From: an uncultured Acetobacteraceae bacterium
GTDB lineage: Bacteria > Pseudomonadota > Alphaproteobacteria > Acetobacterales > Acetobacteraceae
Assembly (NCBI GenBank): GCA_903918195.1
Contig: CAIXDS010000189.1
Span: forward strand, 1 to 64,000
Length of the DNA stretch: 64,000 bases
Direction: 5' to 3'
Position 1 is the first letter of the stretch; the number at the start of each line of letters is the position of its first letter. Both the position numbers and the translations under genes were made by a program. Shown in pieces: positions 59,300 through 64,000 of the stretch. A model generated the notes under the pieces. That model was given only the letters and a program-made list of their open reading frames with translations. It was not told where the DNA came from and did not search any database.

Positions 59300-59818
59300 T
59301 CAGCCCGCCGCGTTCAGTGCCGCGACGATCATATCGACGCCCTGGGCGTGCCAGCGCTGCACCGCCTTGTGGTCGGCACCGAGCATCGTCCCCAGCCGGC
59401 GCCAGGGATACAGGTGGCGGTCGGTCATCGGATTGACCAGCGCCCGGGCGCCGACGATGCGCCGCAGCACGCTGCGGTCGAGCGGGATCAGCGCGACCCA
59501 GCCCAGGGCCTCGTCCATGCGCGTGATCCCCGCCGCCGAGGGCACCGGCGGACGCAGCCGCGCGGGTTCGGCTTCCGCCTCGCCGGCCTCGATCATGCGG
59601 CGCATCAACGCGGCGGTGTTCAGGCGAAAGCCGGTCGAATACCCGCCGGGCGGCAGGGCCAGCAAGGTTCGTCCGGCCTCCTCCAGGCGCGCCACCACCA
59701 GCCGCGCGTCGTAGAACCCATCGGCGACAGGACAAGCGGAGGTCCCGCCCTGCGCGGCCGGGGCGCGCGCGGCGGCGGACGGTGAGCGGCCGACCGCGCC
59801 CATGGCGGCCGCCCTCAT
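59300..59818 (-). CDS. Phage-type DUF6362-like protein
   Basis: A 172-aa protein whose C-terminal half ([20 protein letters not shown], then [20 protein letters not shown]) resembles the DUF6362 helix-turn-helix proteins common in alphaproteobacterial prophages. The N-terminus is low-complexity. Start ATG 59818 overlaps the stop of the upstream gene (ATGA), so they form a coupled pair. Assignment is by pattern only. Confidence 0.6.
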   Translation of the reverse strand: MRAAAMGAVGRSPSAAARAPAAQGGTSACPVADGFYDARLVVARLEEAGRTLLALPPGGYSTGFRLNTAALMRRMIEAGEAEAEPARLRPPVPSAAGITRMDEALGWVALIPLDRSVLRRIVGARALVNPMTDRHLYPWRRLGTMLGADHKAVQRWHAQGVDMIVAALNAAG

Positions 59819-60114
59819 GACCGGCTCCCCACGCCCATCGGCATCGGATAGTGGGTTCCGGCCAGCCAGGTGCCTTCGGTCAGCACGCGCCAGGCGCGTG
59901 GATGGCCCGCCGGCAGCGGTTCACGCGCCGGGTCCTCGCGCATGGCATGGGCGGATGACGGGTGGCGGGCCGCAATGCGCTCCGCCCGCGTTTTTGCTGC
60001 CTCCGGACTGACCGCCAGCGCCTCTGCGATGGCCTCCCACGATTCGCCTTCGAGGCGCATCCGGCGCAGCCGGAAGTCGGAGGGAGCCGTCCAGGTCTCG
60101 ATGCTTGCCGTCAT
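59815..60114 (-). CDS. Small helix-turn-helix protein
   Basis: A 99-aa protein. [20 protein letters not shown] and [20 protein letters not shown] form a helix-turn-helix like the last domain of sigma factors or phage small terminase proteins. The tail is Pro-rich. It reads away from the XRE repressor gene, with a shared operator region of about 100 bases, as in phage switch regions. Confidence 0.6.
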   Translation of the reverse strand: MTASIETWTAPSDFRLRRMRLEGESWEAIAEALAVSPEAAKTRAERIAARHPSSAHAMREDPAREPLPAGHPRAWRVLTEGTWLAGTHYPMPMGVGSRS

Positions 60115-60141
60115 GGGAAACCTCTTGCGCTGACATCTGAA

Positions 60142-60193
60142 CGTTAGACATACTAACTAACGCTTGTCAACATAACTCACGTTGTGTCGTTAG
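60142..60193. promoter_or_regulatory. Operator/promoter region between divergent phage-like genes
   Basis: CGTTAG (60142-60147) and CTAACG (60157-60162) form an inverted repeat with 9-base spacing, and CGTTAG occurs again at 60188-60193. On the minus strand TTGACA (60169-60164) with TCTAAC 16 bases on makes a good promoter for the leftward pair. The rightward TTGTCA starts the repressor promoter. The half-sites overlap both promoters, as expected for an autoregulating repressor. Confidence 0.6.
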
Positions 60194-60215
60194 AAAAATT
60201 CACCTAGGAAGGCGC

Positions 60216-60605
60216 ATGGTCGTCGCCCCTCCCGTTCCCGAACTCGGTGCCCGCATCCGCGCCGTCCGGCTTGCCCAAGGCCTCACGCAGGAGCAGCTGG
60301 CGCGCGCCGTCGGCGTCACCCGCAGCGCGGTGGCGCAGTGGGAAACCGGCCGGGCCGGTCAGGTCGGCGGCAACCTGACGCGCATCGCCCAGGTCCTCGG
60401 CACCAACGCGGCCTTCCTGCTCAGCGGCGAGCAAGATTCCGGCGCCGCCCCGCTGCCGTTGCGCGGCGACGAGATGGCGCTGCTGCGCGCCTATCGGGAC
60501 TGCACGCCTGAAGACCGCGCCCTGCTGGTGCGCACCGCCGTCCGGCTCGCGCGGCTTGCCGGCAACCCGGATTCGGCCGGGCGGGAGTCCCGGGATCGCG
60601 AATGA
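60216..60605 (+). CDS. XRE family transcriptional regulator
   Basis: A 129-aa cI/Cro-type regulator. The helix-turn-helix lies at residues about 12-65: LGARIRAVRLAQGLTQEQLA, RAVGVTRSAVAQWETGRAGQ. The rest is a short helical dimerisation part (PEDRALLVRTAVRLARLAG). TAGGAAGG precedes ATG 60216. Probably binds the CGTTAG repeats upstream and represses its own and the divergent promoter. Confidence 0.85.
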   Translation: MVVAPPVPELGARIRAVRLAQGLTQEQLARAVGVTRSAVAQWETGRAGQVGGNLTRIAQVLGTNAAFLLSGEQDSGAAPLPLRGDEMALLRAYRDCTPEDRALLVRTAVRLARLAGNPDSAGRESRDRE

Positions 60606-61394
60606 TTCTTGATTGCCGTTGCTTGACGTCGCCCGGATCAATACGAAACCGTTGCTGCAGTGGCGCCAGCACAGCACCGGCGCTGTGTTGTTTTCCGGGA
60701 CCGTCGCACCCGCCGCGCCGCCACACAGTCGTCCTGTGCAAATAATGATAATTAACCCCGGGATTGCCGGAGTTTTGATCCGAGAGTTCCGCAGCGGGCT
60801 CCCGTGACCGTGCCCACATAGGCGCGGCGACAGCTTGGCGGAGGCCGATCGGTCGGGTTTTGATCCGTCGCGCCGGCGGTTCTTCGTTAAGGTGTCGTCA
60901 ATATGTCATTACGATAACAGTCATGCCTGTTGCGATATGGATAGCCTAACGCAATTACTTGCCGCCGGCGAAAACGCAAATTAGGCACGCGCCCGTCTAA
61001 AAAACGTTCGCGAATTTAACCGCTCGGTTCACGTGTCCAGTTCTGCTCCAATGCATTCGACCAATTCGTCCAAAGATAGATGCGCCCGCCAGACCGTCGT
61101 CACGACGGCCCTGCTCGAAACGATCTACCCTGCCATCTCACACATTTTTATTATGTGCTGATGCATGTTTCCGCTTGCTCCTCATTTCCGCGGCGCACTA
61201 TAGAAACGGTCAGGACAGCTCAACCCACCGGAAGCGAATGGCTCCAGCAACTCGTGATGGGCGCCGTTCCGCCAGCCGGTTGGAACAGGGGGCGAGCCAT
61301 CCTCCGGGCCGATCGTTTCGCCGTGGCGGGCATGGTCAGGCGACGAGCCGGCGGCTAATTCGAATCAGTAAATCTTTGTCCAAAGGGGCTTGGT
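60606..61394. other. Long intergenic region before RTX-like gene
   Basis: 789 bases with no gene I can support. ACAGC/GCTGT around 60673-60690 with a T-run nearby may end the regulator transcript. Bases about 60890-61060 are A/T-rich and may hold the promoter of the repeat protein. Reading frames around 61080-61400 have no ribosome site or family match. Confidence 0.45.
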
Positions 61395-62954
61395 ATGTCT
61401 GACGTAACAATATCCGGGCCCGGCGGCAGCACGATCGCCATTTCGATTACGAATACGACGGCGGACAACATCGCGCTGACGCAGAGTTTCCTCAGCGTCG
61501 TCAGTGACGAGATCAGTGCCGGCCTTGCCAGTGGCCAGTTGCAGCTCGCCGAGGTCACCACCCCGGGCGCCATCAACATCGCGGCCGGAACCGGCAGTTC
61601 GTCGGGGGCGATCGTCAACAGCAGCACCGGCGGTGGTCTTTACGAACTAATTGTCCCTTCCAACTTCGCATTCCTGGTTGCCAGCGGTGTCGGCGTCACC
61701 GTCGCCCTGGAAGACGTGGCCGACCCGACGGTCTCGGCCATCGGCGGTGCCGATCTGGTCTTCGTCAACAATTCGTTCGCCGACGTGCTGGTCGGTGGCG
61801 GCTACGGCTACATCGCCCAGGGATCGTCCACCGCCAAGGCGGTCATCAACATCCAGGGCAGCGACACCTTCGGCGTCGGTGGCGCCATCGTTGATGCCTC
61901 CAAGGGTGCGACGACGGTCAACCTTTACGAAAATTCCGCCAACATCATCGAGACCGGCGGTCAGGTTCTGATCAACGCCCAGGTCGGAACGGAAATCCTC
62001 GAACTCACCGGCGCCACGACCGTCCCGGCCACCATCACCGGCACCGCCGGCTCCACCCTCTGGCTGCTCAACCAGTCCAACGCCTTCATCAATCCGGGCG
62101 CCGGCGACGTTGTCATCCTGCCGGGCAGCACCGGCAGTGCCACTCTGTTCGGCGGCGCGCTGTCGAACGGCGGCACCGGCATCGCCGCGCCGCTCTTCAC
62201 CGGCTCGGCGACCGTGTTTGGCGGCACCGGCTACTACCAGGGCGGCTCGGCCGGCAACAACGTTCTCATAACCAGTACGGTTGCGGGCGCGACCACCCTG
62301 GTCGGCGGCAGCACCGTGCCCGGCGCAACCGACATCCTGGAGTCGTTTGGTGCCAGCGACCAACTGATCGCCGGGCCGGGCAGCGCCCTGCTGATCGCGG
62401 AGGCCTCGTTCGACACGCTGCTCGGCGGTCAGGGCACCAACCTGCTGTATTCGTACAGTTCCAGCAATGACCTGATCGGCGGTTCGGGCTCCGCCACCCT
62501 GATCGCCTTCACCTCCGGCGACACCCTCACTGCCGGTTCCGGCGCCGACGTGCTGATCGGTCAGAGCACGCTGGGCGGCAACAGCTTCGTCAGCGGCAGC
62601 GGCTCCGATACGATCCTCGGCAACGTCACCGGCAACAACACCATCGGCTTCGGCTCGGGCAATACCCTCGCCTTTGGCCAGCACGGCCTGAGCAGCATCG
62701 GACCGTACACCAGCAACGTCTACTACCAGGCGGCCGGCGGCACCGCAGCGGTGGACAACATCAGCGACTTCCTGCCCGGCTCCGACGTGTTCTCGCTCAG
62801 CCTCAGCGCCGACAGCGCCAGGCTCGCCAGCATCAACTACTATTCCACGGCGGCCAGCAGCCCGTTCGGCAAAGTCGGCACCCAGGCAATCCTTTCCGAC
62901 GGCACCACGATCAACTTCCTCAACGCCAACGTTACCAAGTCCAGCTTCACCTGA
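61395..62954 (+). CDS. RTX-like beta-strand repeat protein
   Basis: A 519-aa acidic protein low in Lys, Arg and Cys, as is usual of type I secretion substrates. It has no N-terminal signal peptide (MSDVTISGPGGSTIAISITN). Residues about 245-430 have degenerate GG-x-G-x-D-like repeats: LIGGSGSATLIAFTSGDTLT, AGSGADVLIGQSTLGGNSFV, SGSGSDTILGNVTGNNTIGF. The C-terminus (DNISDFLPGSDVFSLSLS then TINFLNANVTKSSFT) resembles hemolysin-type tails. AAAGGGGC precedes ATG 61395. Function unknown; adhesin or matrix protein is inference. Confidence 0.8.
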   Translation: MSDVTISGPGGSTIAISITNTTADNIALTQSFLSVVSDEISAGLASGQLQLAEVTTPGAINIAAGTGSSSGAIVNSSTGGGLYELIVPSNFAFLVASGVGVTVALEDVADPTVSAIGGADLVFVNNSFADVLVGGGYGYIAQGSSTAKAVINIQGSDTFGVGGAIVDASKGATTVNLYENSANIIETGGQVLINAQVGTEILELTGATTVPATITGTAGSTLWLLNQSNAFINPGAGDVVILPGSTGSATLFGGALSNGGTGIAAPLFTGSATVFGGTGYYQGGSAGNNVLITSTVAGATTLVGGSTVPGATDILESFGASDQLIAGPGSALLIAEASFDTLLGGQGTNLLYSYSSSNDLIGGSGSATLIAFTSGDTLTAGSGADVLIGQSTLGGNSFVSGSGSDTILGNVTGNNTIGFGSGNTLAFGQHGLSSIGPYTSNVYYQAAGGTAAVDNISDFLPGSDVFSLSLSADSARLASINYYSTAASSPFGKVGTQAILSDGTTINFLNANVTKSSFT

Positions 62955-62977
62955 AGCGGCACACCGGGCTGAGGACA

Positions 62978-63004
62978 AACGCCCGCCGCATTGCGGCGGG
63001 CGTT
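62978..63004 (+). terminator. Terminator between RTX-like and methyltransferase genes
   Basis: AACGCCCGCCGC (62978-62989), loop ATT, GCGGCGGGCGTT (62993-63004): a perfect 12-bp stem between convergent genes. The minus strand continues with TTTGTCC, so it may serve both. Confidence 0.75.
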
Positions 63005-63010
63005 GTGCGT

Positions 63011-63958
63011 TCAGCCTGGCGGCAACTCGCCCGCAGGGTACGTCGTCGCCGTGATATCGGCCGGCCGCAGCGGCCAGGTCAGCCGGCAAGGTCCGGTCTT
63101 GCGCACCAGCACCGCCGAGCCCTCGAACCCGGCTGCCCGCTCCGCGCCCTCCTTGTCGGGCGTCCACATGATCGGGATGACGTGCTGGGCGCGGTCCAAC
63201 GCCCGCTCCACGATTTCGAAGCCGGTATGCGGGTTGAACAGCCCGTCCCAGGCGGTGTCGGAAAAACGCCAGAAATCCCAGGGCAGATCGTGCATGCCCA
63301 CCGTCTGATGGGTGAACACCAACGCAATCCCGCCGGGCTTCAGCACCGCGTTCATCTGGGTCACCACGGTCCACGGCATCAGCAGATGCTCGAACACGCT
63401 CACCGACAGGATCGCGTCGAACGAGTCCGGCGGGAACAATCCGGCCAAAGCGTGCGCGTCGCCCACCACATCCACGTTGCTGCCGGGCAGGATATCCAGC
63501 ACGACGTACTCGCCGATGTGGAATTGCCGGCGCCGGTCCAGGCCGCTGCGCGCCCGTCCGCCGATATCCAGCAGCCGGGCACCGGGAATCGCCTCCACCG
63601 CGGCAATGAAGCGGTGCATCATGCCGCCCGTCGCCGCCCCCTCGGCGCGCTCCTCGCCAAGTGCCGCCAATGACGCCTCGCCGCACCAGCCGCCTTTGGT
63701 ATGAAAGCGCAGCCGGCCGGCCGGGCCGCCATCGTCGCGCTGGCGCAACGCCTGCACCGCGAATCCCTTGTCGGGGCCGAGCGAGGCCACGCCCCCATGC
63801 GCCAGTCCGACCTCGCTCACACAGGCGAGCAATCCCTCATCGAGCAGTTCGACCCGGCTCAGCGCGTCGCCGGGCCGGTGGAACCAGCCGGACACCCGCA
63901 CCGTATGGTAGAACTTGGTCATCGCATCGACCATGAACGCGCTGCCGTCGCATTCCAT
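63011..63958 (-). CDS. SAM-dependent methyltransferase (type 11)
   Basis: A 315-aa protein. The Rossmann methyltransferase fold is at about 120-235: GARLLDIGGRARSG (motif I, near 127), VDVVGDAHALAGLFPPDSFD (motif II), AILSVSVFEHLLMPW and MNAVLKPGGIALVFTHQT (motif III). The N-terminal 110 residues form a separate beta-rich domain, and the context with polysaccharide-type enzymes suggests glycan or lipid modification, unproven. GGAGGAG lies 5 bases before ATG 63958; a GTG at 63964 is also in frame. Confidence 0.8.
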   Translation of the reverse strand: MECDGSAFMVDAMTKFYHTVRVSGWFHRPGDALSRVELLDEGLLACVSEVGLAHGGVASLGPDKGFAVQALRQRDDGGPAGRLRFHTKGGWCGEASLAALGEERAEGAATGGMMHRFIAAVEAIPGARLLDIGGRARSGLDRRRQFHIGEYVVLDILPGSNVDVVGDAHALAGLFPPDSFDAILSVSVFEHLLMPWTVVTQMNAVLKPGGIALVFTHQTVGMHDLPWDFWRFSDTAWDGLFNPHTGFEIVERALDRAQHVIPIMWTPDKEGAERAAGFEGSAVLVRKTGPCRLTWPLRPADITATTYPAGELPPG

Positions 63959-63960
63959 CG

Positions 63961-64000
63961 TCACTCCTCCAGCCGCGCCGCGGCCTGCCCACTCACCCGC
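63961..64000 (-). CDS. Possible 3' end of upstream gene, cut by window
   Basis: A frame ending RVSGQAAARLEE-stop (TGA at 63961-63963) enters from the right edge. Eleven of twelve third positions are G or C. Its stop overlaps the ribosome site of the methyltransferase gene, as expected for a tightly packed leftward operon. Too short to identify. Confidence 0.35.
   Translation of the reverse strand, partial: RVSGQAAARLEE

Noticed and set aside
61080-61402. Small frames ahead of the RTX-like gene
   Set aside because: No ribosome site, mixed codon use and no family sequence; region is better read as a long leader.

Overview
The window is a high-GC chromosomal segment packed with genes on both strands. 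Gene content suggests an alphaproteobacterium, most likely Acetobacteraceae. Supporting signs are a ccoNOQP-ccoGHIS respiratory operon, a cbpA-cbpM pair, pyruvate phosphate dikinase next to two-subunit glycyl-tRNA synthetase, and many 'TCCAGGG..CCCTGGA' intergenic palindromes. This placement is inference; no rRNA or marker tree is available here.

Layout. 0.4-8.8 kb: a GNAT acetyltransferase, a PEP-CTERM surface protein behind three copies of a 17-bp promoter motif, an SbmA/BacA-type ABC exporter operon (DUF3253-DUF1499-ABC), an EAL protein with an altered metal site, a hypothetical protein, a carnitine/3-hydroxyacyl-CoA type dehydrogenase and an 87-aa protein followed by twin cruciform repeats. 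9-13.6 kb: a lone molybdenum hydroxylase large subunit, a YgjV-like membrane protein, a hypothetical Gly/Ala-rich protein and a MITE-like repeat. 13.7-25.6 kb: DNA repair (uvrB, uvrC), a beta-helix protein without signal peptide, an SDR, a PHP phosphoesterase, cbpA/cbpM, ygfZ, a thioesterase and a DUF2076 protein. 25.8-37.7 kb: glyQ, glyS (with a codon-atypical internal segment), ppdK, a glycosyltransferase, a small secreted protein, secD, secF, and an EAL-EcsC coupled pair. 38-40.4 kb: a lower-GC accessory island with an aberrant tRNA gene, small orphan genes, an amber-broken gene and a ParE-type toxin-antitoxin module. 40.4-51.7 kb: Fe-alcohol dehydrogenase, NAD-binding protein, then the full cbb3 oxidase operon read leftwards (small membrane protein, ccoN, O, Q, P, G, H, I, S) with a divergent TauE/SafE-type protein. 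51.7-64 kb: a GT61 glycosyltransferase, an acyl-CoA dehydrogenase, a WxxGxW lipoprotein, a very large PGRS-like glycine-rich protein, a DUF1445 hydro-lyase, a phage-like repressor module with operators, an RTX-like repeat protein and a methyltransferase.

How genes work together. The cbb3 block holds both structural subunits and the assembly and copper-loading factors, so it can make a high-affinity terminal oxidase for low oxygen. SecD/SecF, the SbmA-type exporter and several envelope proteins form an envelope/export theme. Three repetitive beta-rich proteins (beta-helix, PGRS-like, RTX-like) lack Sec signals and would need another exit route.

The most unusual item is the tRNA at 38310-38409 (minus). 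Its body is a leucine-type class II tRNA, every helix is intact and CCA is encoded, but the anticodon is UGG (proline) and the variable arm is about 28 nt. Other points of interest are the palindromic repeat translated in frame at the start of ccoI, the triple motif before the PEP-CTERM gene, the 152-bp MITE-like element with a second partial copy that supplies the C-terminus of the YgjV-like protein, and the mosaic glyS.
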